NCBI GenBank assembly: GCA_013368445.1 | Contig: JAACJO010000021.1 | Span: forward strand, 608,884-672,883 | DNA length: 64,000 nt | Direction of reading: 5' to 3' | Origin: Leucocoprinus leucothites | Taxonomy: Eukaryota; Basidiomycota; Agaricomycetes; Agaricales; Agaricaceae | In this document: positions 34,445 to 46,100 of the stretch, piece by piece | How the letters are laid out: every line of letters begins with the position of its first letter | Numbering within the stretch: position 1 is the stretch's first letter | The notes under the pieces: model-generated | What the model was told of the DNA's origin: nothing | The model's input: only the letters and a program-made list of their open reading frames with translations | Databases searched by the model: none | Program-made: the position numbers and the translations under genes

Positions 34445-35440
34445 ATGTCTTCTATCAACAACGGAGCTTCTCGCATCCCTATCCTTCAAGGCCCCCAGAA
34501 CTACCAGTTTTGGTCCATGAGGATGCAGGGATACCTTTCCATGATCACGACCCCTGGAACCCCTCTTACAGGTTGGACCATCACAACTGGCTTGACTCCT
34601 GCGCTTCCACCTCTTGTTGCTCCAGAAATGGACACTGACGGTAACGTCACAAATGCTGCTGAAGCTTCTGCTTCCCATGTGCTTCGAACAGAGGAAGAAC
34701 CCCGAAGGAACTTCCTTGAGCAATCTGCGATAGGCCTGCTTATCCAAGCGGTCCCAGATTCCATGCTCCACTTGATCATCCAAGGAGATCCAACCACTAC
34801 TTGGGATGGTCTCCAACGCCTTTATGGTGTCCAAGGTCCTGCATCAGTTTATGGCGACTTCGTCCACGCCGTCTCCTGGTCTCTCCCCGGAAACATGGAT
34901 CCGGCTCAGTCCATCGCTGAGCTCGAATCTCTATTCACTCAGATAGAAGGTGCGACTGCGCGACTTCCCAAGGTGATCCGTGCCATGATTCTGCTTCACA
35001 CTGTCCCGCAAGGGATGGAAACCTTAGCACAGTCAATCCTTGCGAACCAAATGCAAATGTCCCAGCTTACATGGGATCTGGTCCGTAGCGCCATCCAGGC
35101 TGCTTGGTCCCAGAAAATGACTGCTTCCGCTTCTCGCGCCGGCTGCTCCAACAGCCAATGGCAGCAGAACCAGAACCCCGGCAACCAACAATGTCAGGGG
35201 CAAGGACAACAACAAGGGCCGTTTCGATCACAGCCCCAGCAGCAGCCACAGCAGCAGCAGCCTCCTAATCAGAGCGCTGGCCAGAAGCCTGGTAACCCCC
35301 AGACTGGCAATCCCGGCGGAGATGGCAAGAAAGGAAAACGCGGTAAGAGAGGAGGCAAAAAAGGTAAGGGCGCTGCTAATGAAGCTGCGACCGATGCCGA
35401 CACCTCCAACTCCTCTGGAGTCACCACCGTCGCTCCTTAA
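34445..35440 (+). CDS. gag: copia gag-like protein (331 aa)
   Basis: Structural protein that forms the cytoplasmic particle. The start (ILQGPQNYQFWSMRMQGYL) and the LLIQAVPDSMLHLIIQ / TTWDGLQRLYG segment are typical of the UBN2-type gag of copia elements. The C-terminal third is Gln-rich and then basic (GKKGKRGKRGGKKGKG). No CCHC zinc knuckle is visible; the basic tail may replace it. It ends in TAA at 35438-35440, and the pol frame continues directly in the same frame. Confidence 0.85.
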   Translation: MSSINNGASRIPILQGPQNYQFWSMRMQGYLSMITTPGTPLTGWTITTGLTPALPPLVAPEMDTDGNVTNAAEASASHVLRTEEEPRRNFLEQSAIGLLIQAVPDSMLHLIIQGDPTTTWDGLQRLYGVQGPASVYGDFVHAVSWSLPGNMDPAQSIAELESLFTQIEGATARLPKVIRAMILLHTVPQGMETLAQSILANQMQMSQLTWDLVRSAIQAAWSQKMTASASRAGCSNSQWQQNQNPGNQQCQGQGQQQGPFRSQPQQQPQQQQPPNQSAGQKPGNPQTGNPGGDGKKGKRGKRGGKKGKGAANEAATDADTSNSSGVTTVAP

Positions 35441-38400
35441 TATGGCACTTCCAGTGCCATTGGTTTCACTGCCCCCACTATCGCTAACCATCCTCTCCTC
35501 GCGAACTGGATCGCCTCGCTGGCAGAACCAGCTAATGCAAGCCCTTCGTCATCCACACGCCACCTTGTTGCAGAAGCGCGAAAGAATACACCGCGGTTTC
35601 AGGAGCGAATCTCCGAATCTCCTCAGTCCGAGGGATATTGTCGCAGAAGCTCGAAAGCTACCAAGGATAAAGTGCTAAAAATTTGGGATGAAAGGCTCGC
35701 CGACCTCGCGGTCGAAGCCGAAACGACGGGCTCCATAATTGAAGAAATTCCTTATTATGGAGGAGATATGGACGAATGCCCACCGTCGCCAAGGATGACA
35801 CCTCCGGCTGATCCGATACTCGAATCCGACTCCGAGGGGGAGGATTCTGACGGGTGGACCTCTGGGTTGTGGACAACGCAAGTCTTTTCTTCTATCTCTG
35901 ATTGGATTAACACTGATACGGTGATGCCACAGCACGACCGAGAAAGGGCCTGTCGCCCAACTCGAGCCCACTCCCATGTGAGCGCTCCTGGCCACACTGA
36001 ACATTTTCACGGACTAGTTACGTCGTCTCCGGCTCCTGTATATACATGCTTTGTATCGCGCACTATTTCGGTCGCCCCTGTGGGGCTTTTATTAAATTGT
36101 GATTTGACCTCTGTGCCGCGCTGTGTAAATCTGTCTAAGTGTGAGAAAGCTTTATGTTGTCACTGTAAGGGAAAGAAAGCACCTTCACGGGCTGCTTCTT
36201 GGATTCTTGATTCGGGTGCTTCCGCACATTTTACACCCTATTTAGACGATTTTTCTACAATCGAAATGGGGAAATTTGGTGAAATTCAGACAGCTAACAA
36301 GAACGCTCCCCTATTCATATCGGGTCAAGGCACTGTCTTGATCGAACACGAGATCCATGATAACGGAAAAACAATCACTGCGACGACTTCATTGTCTCCG
36401 GTGTTCTATGTAAAGGGTATGCACAATTGCCTCATGTCTGCCGGTCAACTCCTGGAATCCAGGTTGCGCAGCGAGGCCGATAAACATGGTACAACCTTTC
36501 GGGATGAGTCAGGCAATGCTGTCTTGTCAGCGGCTCCTCGTTCTGAGTTGCAGCCTACGCTGCAAACAGTAAGATGTCGAATTGTACATTCGAATGCTTC
36601 GAGCCACGTAGCTCAGCATCCTGACTATAACACCTGGCATCAACGTTTAGGACATCTGTCTAATCGCGTGTTGAGCAAAACAAATGACTCCATGTTGAAT
36701 GGACCTCAGGTTTCAATTCCCGATCATTCGCGCCCTTGTCCAGGCTGCATGAAAGGGAAGATGCACCAGAAACCCTTTAACGATAACCCGATTCGGGCTA
36801 AAGAAGCCTTTGAGCACGTTCACAGTGATCTCTTTGAGCTCCCCATCGTATCTTATCACAAGTACAAATGGGTCATGACCTTATTGGATGATTACTCCTC
36901 TTTTGCCCACGTGGTGCTTCTGCGATCAAAGCCAAAGCAGCTCCCTGCATGGTTGAGCTTCTAACTTACGTTCAGAACCAATTTGGCAAAACGATTCGTC
37001 GATTTACATCCGATCGAGGAGGAGAATTCGTAGCAGGTACCCTGCAAGATTATCTTAGGGTGAAAGGGATTGAGTTCACACCAAGTGCGCCCCATGTCCA
37101 TCAACAGAACGGGCGAGCAGAAAGATTGAATTGAACACTGCATGAGAAGGCGCAAGCCATGTGACTTCACGCGTGTCTTCCAGATTCATGGTGGGATTTC
37201 GCGATTAACACCACAACCCATATCTACAATCGCACATCGATGAACCACATCCAATGGAAAACTCCTTTTGAGTTAGTGCATGGACATAAACCTGACATCA
37301 GTCACCTACGAGTATTCAGTTGTGCTGCATATGTGTTCCTTCCAGACGAAATGCGCCCGAATAAATTATCTGCGAAATCTGAACTGATAATCTTCATTGG
37401 ATATGATCAGGAGAAGAACTATATCTTTCTCCGCCATACTTGAGGGAATGCTGAGTTTATCTCGCCGACTGTCATCTTTGATGAAAAGATGTTCCCAAAA
37501 TGTCCAGATCAAAAACCTGCGGTTTACCCCGAGCCACCTCGCACTGAGATTCCTCCAATCTCGACTATTCTGAATGTTCCAAAAATAGACCATCCGCCTG
37601 CACCTCGAGGAGGAGAGCCGCCTCGTGTGCCTTCACCTCGTGCTCCTCCACGCCCTAAAACACCTTCACCTCCTAGATCGCCAAGTCCACCTCTCTCTTA
37701 TGCTGATCCTGAAGATCGCGATCCAAAAGAAGAGGAAGAAGAAGTTGAGTTACCTCCTTCTCCAGGACCTTCGCGAAAGGAACCTGGTCCACGTAAACGT
37801 GCTCGGTCTCCATCTCCACCCAAGGTACCGCCACCGCGACCTTCGGTCCAGGATGATCTTGATGCACTAGAACGGCTCGACCGCTGGGTCACCGAACGTG
37901 AAAACCGCCGTCCCAGGCGAAATGTTCAACCTCCGAACAGACCAGGAAATGTGTATGGTGATAGGAGTGACCCTCTTGATGTCATTCGACGATATAGGGA
38001 ACTCAATCCTAACTTACCACGCAATCATGCTCAATATCGACCTATTCCTGGAGCAATTTCCGATGAGGAAGCTCGGAACAGATTACGAAATTGGAATATC
38101 CCTCATCCGGATAGTAGTATCGACACTAAACCGTCATCTACCGATTTTGCGAAGTTCGTGAAGGAAGGGGGGGTAAAATTAGTTGATTTCCTTCTCGCAC
38201 AACGCGCCAATGGGCTGGTTCCCGAACAGTTTCGAGATATCGCGAATTTAGATGCTGATACTCAAACCAAATGGCAAAAAGCGATGCTTGAGGAATTAGA
38301 CACGCTTCACAAGCGAGGTGTATACGAGCTCGTTGATCTCCCAAAAGGAAGGAGAGCTATTAAAAATAGATGGGTTTATAACATCAAGTCCGATAACCGA

Positions 38401-39759
38401 TATCGCTCTCGCCTTGTTGTGAAAGGATTCTCCCAGATCGAGGGAATCGACTTTGATGAACTCTTTTCTCCAGTTGTCCGATATGAGACCGCGCGCCTAC
38501 TTCTTGGCATTGCAGCGCTTGAGGATTTTGACCTTCACTCTGTTGATGTCAAAACAGCCTATTTATATGGCGATCTGGATGAAGAAATCTATATGGAGCA
38601 GCCAGAAGGATTCCGACTTCCTGGCCAAGAGAAGAAAGTCTGGAGATTACACAAAGTGATCTACGGTCTAAAACAAGCTGGCTTATCTTGGTGGAAAGCA
38701 CTCACTTCATCGATGCTGAAACTTGGATTCAAGCGCTGTAAGTCCGACACTGGCGTTTATCATTTTACACATCCCAAGACCGGCGAGCGTGTCTTTGCGG
38801 TCGTTTATGTGGATGATGTCTTTTTTATGGGTAATAAGAATTCCCTGCTCCTCTCTGAGTTGAAGCAAAAATTCATGACCACTTGGGAATGTCGTGACCA
38901 AGGTGAACTTTCCGAGTTCCTAGGCATGAACATATCATGCGATCGAAAAGAGAGAAAACTCTATATAGATCAAGTGAAATACCTCAATAAGGTTCTTGAG
39001 AAATTTGAGATTCCCAAAGGCGCGAAATTCACACCGCTGCCATCCGGATTCATTTTCGAACCCTATGTCGACAAGGTAGATCCTAAGTTTAGGACTCGTT
39101 ACCAACAGTTAGTTGGATTGCTGATGTATCTTATGATCGGATCGAGACCTGACATATCCTTTGCGGTTGTCAAACTCTCCCAGCAATCTGCCGCCCCTTC
39201 TAATGCACACTTTCGGGCTGGACTCCATGTGCTGCAATATTTGCGATCAACGCGCAATTATTGACTCGTCTTTGATGGAGCTTCTAACCAGGCCGTCATT
39301 GCTTGTTCCAATAGTGATTGGGCGCAAGATGGACAATCTCAACGATCTGTTACAGGTAACTTTGTCACAATAGCGCGTGGACCTGTAAGCTGGCTTAGCC
39401 GCAAACAGAAAACTGTCGCTTTGTCATCTACTGAAGCTGAGTATATGGCGCTGTCTGACTGCAGCTGTCAGTTGATGTGGATTCGACAACTTCTCGAAGA
39501 GATAGGTTTCAAAATACCTGCTCCGATTCTCTATGGTGATAATATCGGATCTATCTTCTGGAGCGAGAACCCTGTTCAAGAAAAACGCTCGAAGCATATT
39601 GATATACGATACCACTATATCCGAGACATCGTTGAAGAAGGTTCCGTTGAGTTGGAATTCATCGAGGGCTCAAACAACCCTGCCGATATTCTGACGAAAA
39701 ACCTCGGTTCAATTCTCTTCAATAAATTTGTTTATTCTCTAGGTATTGAATTTCTTTAG
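35441..39759 (+). pseudogene. pol: copia pol polyprotein, disrupted
   Basis: Protease (ILDSGASAHF), pre-integrase zinc region (WHQRLGHLSNR, CPGCMKGKMH), integrase catalytic residues (HSDLFE, SDRGGEF, NGRAERLN), reverse transcriptase (DVKTAYLYGDLDEEIYMEQP, YVDDVFF) and RNase H (SSTEAEYMAL) are all present in order. The frame is broken by one single-base shift near 36940 and by four TGA codons (37132, 37162, 37441, 39262). In each case the neighbouring conserved residue pattern suggests an original arginine CGA codon, that is, a C-to-T change at CpG. As written it cannot make a full polyprotein. The basic, Pro-rich linker between integrase and RT is typical of this clade. Confidence 0.92.
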
Positions 39760-39838
39760 CACTTTAATAGCCGCTTAAAACGAAGCGCTTTCATAGTCGC
39801 TCAATTATGCATCTCCCGCCATCTCGAGTGAGGAGGAG

Positions 39839-40212
39839 TGTTGAATCACGTGCGCGTTTACACGCTGCTATGTTCGTGTTCACTCTCAATTATGACATAT
39901 GCATTCTATTATTAGATACCACTATGTTCACGCACCGATACTTCGTGCGGACTATACATGTTTTACTATACGTTTTACCTGTACCCTTTACCACCTCGAA
40001 ACGATGGTGTAATACTCTCTTTATAGTAGAAATTATTCGAACTCTTTAGTATAAATACCTTGTATTTTCTTCGTTATTCTACAGTAAATTCTACATTCTC
40101 AGTTGCAACTACTACCTCGAACATACTCCCATAACAGACCAACTGCCTAGTAAAGTGAGTACTGACCTCGTCGTCTACCTTCACCGCTACGCTCCCCGTT
40201 GCTGCTTCGACA
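39839..40212 (+). repeat. Right LTR of the copia element
   Basis: 374 bp, apparently identical to the left LTR, followed by the second AGGGA target copy. Identity of the two LTRs indicates little time since insertion. Confidence 0.93.
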
Positions 40213-40250
40213 AGGGAAAGGTTTACCACAAAGTTTGGGTAAATTCTGCT

Positions 40251-40940
40251 CTTGTGATTATTCATTCCATGTAGGGTAATATAATTTATTTCAAACCCAG
40301 ACAACCACACAAAAACCACCCAGCCGTCGTGTTCAGCGAGACCGAGCGAGAGCTAACCCCCCAAAAAGAGTTTTTTAAAAGTTGGCCTAGAGATGTTCTG
40401 AAAACGGTAACCCCCGCCCCTACTTAAGTGTAAACAAGTTGTATCCCGGCGTGCCTGCTCGAAACCTGTAGTAGCATGGTAATAAGTAATCGGCTGGCCC
40501 GCCTCAGGCAAGTAGTGAAGGGATGTCTAAGTGTATTGAACTTCACAGGGGTGTGGGGCCGTAATCATAGCCTCAATAAGGAGGTGCAAAGTCATAGCCT
40601 CATTAGGGAGGTGCGTAGTCGTAGATTCGTTCCGAGGTGCAAGGCGCGTATCCATGTTATTGATAATATGGCTATATGTATATGTACTGGTCCGCGATAG
40701 ATGCCTAGTTGCCTCGTTTCGTCGTATCGCGTCGATGTGTCGTTGCACCGTTTTGTGCCATCGAGCGTGCTGGTTCCTGATTGGGTCCATTGGATGTAGG
40801 AATAGTGTATGGAGGGCGGAGAAATTAAAATCCAGGGGTTTCAACTGCATTATGGCGTCCAAACCGGAAAGATACAATGAAGTACACATATGAAAGGGAG
40901 TGTGCTGGCACACAAAACCAAGTCCCAGTGAATCGCACAT
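40251..40940 (-). mobile_element. MITE-like element, longer relative of the one at 4458
   Basis: The left end (CTTGTGATTATTCATTCCATG) is an inverted match to the end of the unit B insertion near 4850-4878. The right part (GCATTATGGCGTC, GGAAAGATACAATGAAGTAC, GGAGTGTGCTGGC) matches its start in inverse. The outer parts are shared and the interior (about 40330-40830) is extra here. No transposase-like coding frame was seen, so both are probably non-autonomous. Confidence 0.6.
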
Positions 40941-41159
40941 GAAATGATAGTCACGATACAGCGGAGTAATTAGAAGCACTGCAGTTCCCGAACAACGAGC
41001 ATGTCACCTAACAGAGGGAGTTAGAGTAGCCGGCCAAGGTCCGGTTTTGCTCGATCATTAAATAGGTCATCAGGAGTTGACGAGTATGTCTTAGACAACA
41101 ACCATCTGTGACAATGCGGCATGCCCACATTTCTCTCCAACCGCATAGATTCCTAGAAA

Positions 41160-42159
41160 ATGTCGCGACCAACTCAGGTCTCCATATTGCCCTTCGACAT
41201 TCATAACCGCTTTTTGGTCACCGTCGGTGTGAAGAAGCTTAATCCAACTGAAATATGGCCGTTCACGATACTGGCGAACAGTAAACTGCCGATCTACAAT
41301 TATGTCAACTACTATCAAATATCTCGTGATGGCAGACACTGGTCAAACCCACAGAGGCGTGCTGCCCCAATCATCACCCAATTGGCTAGGAAGGAATTTC
41401 GTTCTGCTCAAAGTTCGGTGGAGCACGAATATATTGTTGCCACGGTATACCCTTCCCTTGTCCAACTCCGCCGAGGTGAGAGGAAAACTAAAATGGTTTC
41501 GAACGTACCACACTTAGAGGCCGGGGCTTCTGTGGTGAGCTTCGAGGGGCCAGGCTCTCTTTTCCTAACTGCTGATCCATGGATGAACAGGCACAGTTTC
41601 ACAAATTGTGTCGCTTGTCACGGGGTCATCCAGAGCTCTTAACTTGTGCCCCGACGACACCGTCCGATTATGGGACAAAACCAGAGATAAGCAGACTTCG
41701 ACACTAGCTTACATCAAGTTCCCAATACTCGTTACGAACTCCAAAAGCACGGATAAGAACGAACATGAACAAGCTTCACTGCCGTTTTGGCGTTTTATCG
41801 TCCTTATTGACGCGGTTGATCGATTACTCGGGGATTATAATACGTCGGGCCATAATTGTCATTTTTTCAGTAGTGCCATCATGGGTGCTATAGAAAGAAT
41901 CACAGGACGTCATGCAACATTGAACAACCTCGACGAAATTGTGCCTCGCAGGTGTGCTCTAAAGAAAAAATTCCAGTGGCGAGTCCCAGTCATTGTATCG
42001 CCAAGGGTACCCTTCGGAGGGGACATATATCCGCCTGGATATTGTCACGGAATCGGAGTGCAAAAGGAACCGACTGAGAAGTTTCATCGAGATGTACTTT
42101 TGAAATTTATTGAGTTATGCTCTGGTTTCAGGGCCAATGTCGGTTGCTATATCCTCTAA
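41160..42159 (+). CDS. HNCxxF-motif protein, second intact copy (about 294 aa)
   Basis: Exons 41160..41475 and 41591..42159, with a 115 bp intron at the same place and phase as in the copy at 31635. The second exon differs from that copy by only a few residues (EIVPRRCALKKK versus DNVPRRCVVKKK) and keeps DYNTSGHNCHFF intact. Exon 1 has a three-residue difference (RDG inserted before the RHWSNP part). Both copies are open and correctly spliced, so the family is probably under selection. Its NACHT partner is the truncated copy at 32942-33517, now separated from it by the copia element. Function unknown; a hydrolase-like active site is a hypothesis. Confidence 0.7.
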
Positions 42160-42465
42160 AGTTGATGTCTTCATACTCACTGTGTTTGTGAAATAGGAAG
42201 AAAAATTCGCCTGACTCGATCCGCCGTGGCTCCATGACTGGGTCAGAACACGAGTCCAAAGGTAAAATTCAAATGTGATGAGACTGAGTGGGCTGCTGGA
42301 CATCATAAGGAGGCTGGAATGCTGAGAACCCTGTTGAAAATATTATCGGAGCTAGAGATAAGAAATGTAGGGTGTCTAATCCATAGACTCGCTTTTCTTC
42401 TGTGAGCCGTAGGTCGAACTAATCAATGTCAATCACAGAATGTACTCATTAAATACAATAACATT

Positions 42466-42553
42466 GCCCGCCTAGCTCAATCGGATAGAGCGTCAGACTC
42501 TTACTGACAGGTGGGGCATCTGAAGGCTGCGAGTTCGACCCTCGCGGTGGGCT
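42466..42553 (+). tRNA. tRNA-Lys (anticodon CUU), with intron
   Basis: It folds as a tRNA: acceptor GCCCGCC pairs with GGTGGGC, D arm TAGCTCAATCGGATAGAGC, anticodon arm CAGACTCTTA with ATCTG, T arm GCGAGTTCGACCCTCGC. The anticodon is CTT. An intron of about 14 bp (CTGACAGGTGGGGC) follows the base 3' of the anticodon, the standard place. A T-run lies shortly downstream. Confidence 0.92.
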
Positions 42554-42622
42554 ATTAAGATTTTGCTTTCCTGATATCCCTCTAGCAAAGGGCATGAATG
42601 ATCATTTATATAAAACTACCGA

Positions 42623-42724
42623 GCCCGCCTAGCTCAATTGGCCAGAGCGTCAGACTTTTACGCATGTCTATATGCTTCAAAGTTCTAAATCTGAAGGCTG
42701 CGAGTTCGAGCCTCGCGGTGGGCT
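42623..42724 (+). tRNA. tRNA-Lys (anticodon UUU), with intron
   Basis: The same acceptor, D and T arms as the gene 157 bp upstream, but the anticodon is TTT (CAGACTTTTA). An intron of about 27 bp (CGCATGTCTATATG onward) lies at the standard position. Six T directly after the gene form the polymerase III terminator. Confidence 0.92.
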
Positions 42725-43122
42725 TTTTTGTTCTTGATTCCAGAGATTCCTCTTCGGTCTTTCCCTCCCGAGGAATTACCCTATTTTAAAGCCGTATCTC
42801 ATCGATACTTTCGAACGAATCAAGATAGTCTTTAAACGACGCGCAAATATGATCTGAAAGTCGCAGGATTCACGATGGGGATATCTATAATAATATAGCA
42901 ACACAGTATCGACGTATAAACAACAACACTTGAAAGCAATAATGCACACAAACACATCAGTCCAGAGCAAGCCTTTGCACAAAAACAGATAAATGAACAG
43001 CAAATAGAACAAAGGACGACCAAAAGCAAGAAAACTGATGCAACACACACAGAGACAGAGAGAACAAAAGGAACCCAAAGAAAACAAAGAGCAGAGAAAC
43101 GAATACCATTACATAAATCTTT
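42725..43122. other. Convergent region after the tRNA genes, no gene seen
   Basis: It probably contains the 3' untranslated region of adenylate cyclase, which reads towards it. Nothing else was recognised. Confidence 0.45.
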
Positions 43123-46100
43123 TTAACTATACCCCAGAAGCTCCCCAATCAACGCCAACGCACTCTCATCCATCCCAGCATCCTCCAACACCGCCAACAC
43201 ATTCGGCGCATCAATACTATCCGCCATAAACCGCTTCACAATACTCTGCAACGCGTTCTGTATTCGAACCGTAAACGAGTCAAGGGTCATGAGCAAATCA
43301 TGATCCGTCCACCTCGTCGTCATCGGCGGCAACACATTCTCCGGGTCCACATGCAACTCTCTCCACATCTCATTCCACGACTCTACAAACTGTTGCTGTT
43401 GTTGCTGTTGATCCTCTTCCTCCCCCTCCCCCTCTCCAAACGTCATCCCCAGATCTGTATCCCTACTCAACATCAACGAAGGGGTGAATATCCTCCCAGA
43501 GGACAACGCCTCCAACCTCAAACACAACATCCCCATCTCCCTCACATGTGCCACATTCAAAATCACACTCGCCGGCGTCACCTCCTCCGACCCCAAATCA
43601 TGCCTCGCCTCCAACCCCGACGGATAAATCGCCGAAACAAACTCTGGTACCTCCAACCCCTTCAACTTTCTCTCCCCCACATCCTTAATCACCACCCCCA
43701 ACTGCTTCACAGCATCAACCGCTTTGAGAGGCTGAAACTTGGACAATTCCGTCCTCTCCATCGCTCCCAACACGGACGCATTAATCTCCCTTATCACCTC
43801 TGCCGAACACATAATCTGACCTCCCTGCGCCAACCCACTCACTCTCGCCGCCCTATTCGTCACCGGACCCAAATAATCCATCCGATGCGTCACCGGATCC
43901 TGCACACACAACGGCGTCCCACAATGAATCCCCATCCTCACCGACACACCCTGCGCAATCAAATTCCCCCCAGGATCCTTAATTGGCTGCCCATCCTCAC
44001 ACTCCAATATCTCCTTGGGCCAATGCTCCTGCAACAACTGCACCTGCACCGACAAACAAAACCACACCGCAGCCATCACAGTCGGAAAACTACACAAAAA
44101 CGCATCTCCCTCCGTCTTAAACTCGTACCCCCCACAATCCCTCAACCGTCTCCTCATCAAATCATTGTGCAACTGAATGGCAGCTGGCATCCCCGGGTTA
44201 ACTTCCCACAAATGCGTCGAATTCCGGATATCCGTAAACACCAACGCAATGTGTCCTGTCGGAGGCGCGACCTCGGGTGAGGAATGTCGCACAGACTTGT
44301 CCACGACCATATTACTATGTCCCTTCGTCGACACCACCGACGGCTGTGACGGTGGCATCAACCCAGGCTCCAAAATCGTCGAAGACCGAACAAGCGCAGA
44401 TCTATCATGCACATCCCTCAACCTAATCGCCATCACCATAATATTCCCCGTCGACCCATAACTCATCGCAAAATCCCTCAACTTTTGCGCAACGAGCGCA
44501 GGCTCATTCGTCGTACTCGCCACATCCACCGCCGTCTGAAAACTCACATAATCCCACAACCCCCGATTCCCCATAATCAAAAACTCGTCCGTGTCCGAGA
44601 TATCGTACTCGCACATGTCGGGGGATGCGTTGACGACGGGCAAGAGGTGATAATACCCAAACGACCTTGTCACATCCACTTCATCATTCACCAATCCACT
44701 AGGCGAGACCCACCCCTCACTCTTCCTTATCCTCCTCAACTCGTCAGGGTTCCAAGGACAATGCTTCTTCGACAACTCAAACGGCTGGCCCTTCCTCGAT
44801 ATAATCCCCAACGAACTCCCAACATTCGCAGCAAACAACTTGCGATCCTCAATATACACCACCAACCCCGAACAACCCCCCTCGCCGTAACAGGATTCAC
44901 ACCCGGGAACGCACTCCCCTGTCCTCCCGTCCCACTACCAACAGTCACATGACCATGAACAGTGGCCACCGTTGCCACTGACCCCTTCCTCGCACCCGGT
45001 ACAAACAACTGATTATGAATCTCCTGATGCAACCCCAAAAACGACCTCCTCAACACATCCACAGCCAAATGCTTCCCATCCTGCATATCCTTATTCTGCA
45101 TCTGTCCCTGGAAAAATCCCAAAAAGTGGTCGTGCAAGAACTTGGCATGCCTATTAGGCGATATTCCAGGTCGGAGAGCTTTGGGTGGAGAGACGTTCCC
45201 AAACATCGCAAATAATGCGCGACTGTTGGGTCTATGTCCGCCATTGGAGTTGGAGGAGGAAGAGGATGGGGAAGGCGGAAACTCGTGTACGAGATCCAAC
45301 ATCGTCAACGCGCCTTCTCGACCCAAACAATCAGAGATCCCATACCCTAACCCGCCAACCACACTCGCCGTAGACCGAATTCGTCGATCTTCAGTTTCGT
45401 CGGGAAGGTCGCTGGCTGTTACTGTGAGATCCATTAAGCCGAGATTACGTAGGTGCCTGAGGGACGCGAAACCGGAAAGCGAGCCTGGATGATGACTTTC
45501 CCGACTGCTGCGCGAGGTACCGATGTGCCGATTGTCGGGCTTGATCTGCAGTCGTTTATTGCCCGAGAGATTGAGGTAACGAATGTTCTCATTATAGTTC
45601 CTGAATCATACCCCCGAATCAGCACCCATCCGTACAAATTGAAGCAAGAAGACTCACCAATTCCAATCAAACTCATAATTATTAATATTATACCTCAAAT
45701 TATTATTACTCACATCAATCACCCTCAACTGCTCCAACCTCGTCAACTCCGCAGGTAACACCGTCAACTTATTCCCACTCAAATAAACCACCCTCAACTC
45801 TCTCATCCTCACAAAATCATCACTCTGCAGACTCGTAATCCCATTCCCACACAAATACACCTCTCTCAATTTCGGTGCCAAGTTGCGGAAGAATCCAGGT
45901 GGGAAATCCGTGATCTCGTTGTAGGAGAGGTTGAGTGAATGAAGCGAGCGCAAGAACGCCATGTTTCGTAGACCGAGGTTCCCAGGTGAGTCAGGTGGGT
46001 AAGACGAGATTCGATTTTCGGAGAGGTAGAGCGCGATTAGGGAGAACGAGAGTGGAGGGTATAGGTGTCCCAGAATAACATGCATCGGATTATAATCCTC

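Larger units (their letters stand above)
33812..40212 (+). mobile_element. Ty1/copia LTR retrotransposon, 6.4 kb, recent insertion
   Basis: Two 374 bp LTRs (33812-34185 and 39839-40212), which begin TGTTGAATCACG and end GCTTCGACA, look identical by eye. A 5 bp target duplication AGGGA flanks the element (33807-33811 and 40213-40217). After the left LTR, GGTTATGGGCCCTGA resembles the complement of the anticodon arm of initiator tRNA-Met, as used by copia-type elements that prime with a half-tRNA. GAGGAGGAG just before the right LTR is the likely polypurine tract. Domain order is gag, protease, integrase, reverse transcriptase, RNase H, which defines Ty1/copia. The coding region is broken (see gag and pol). 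It sits between the two halves of a duplicated NACHT/HNCxxF unit. Confidence 0.95.

Noticed and set aside
37132..39264. Repeat-induced point mutation as the cause of the pol stops
   Set aside because: The LTRs and most of the coding region show no dense C-to-T pattern; only scattered changes in a CpG context, so ordinary methyl-C deamination in a parent copy fits better.
43300..44952. Long plus-strand frames rich in His, Arg and Pro
   Set aside because: They are antisense to the adenylate cyclase catalytic exons and reflect its codon bias.
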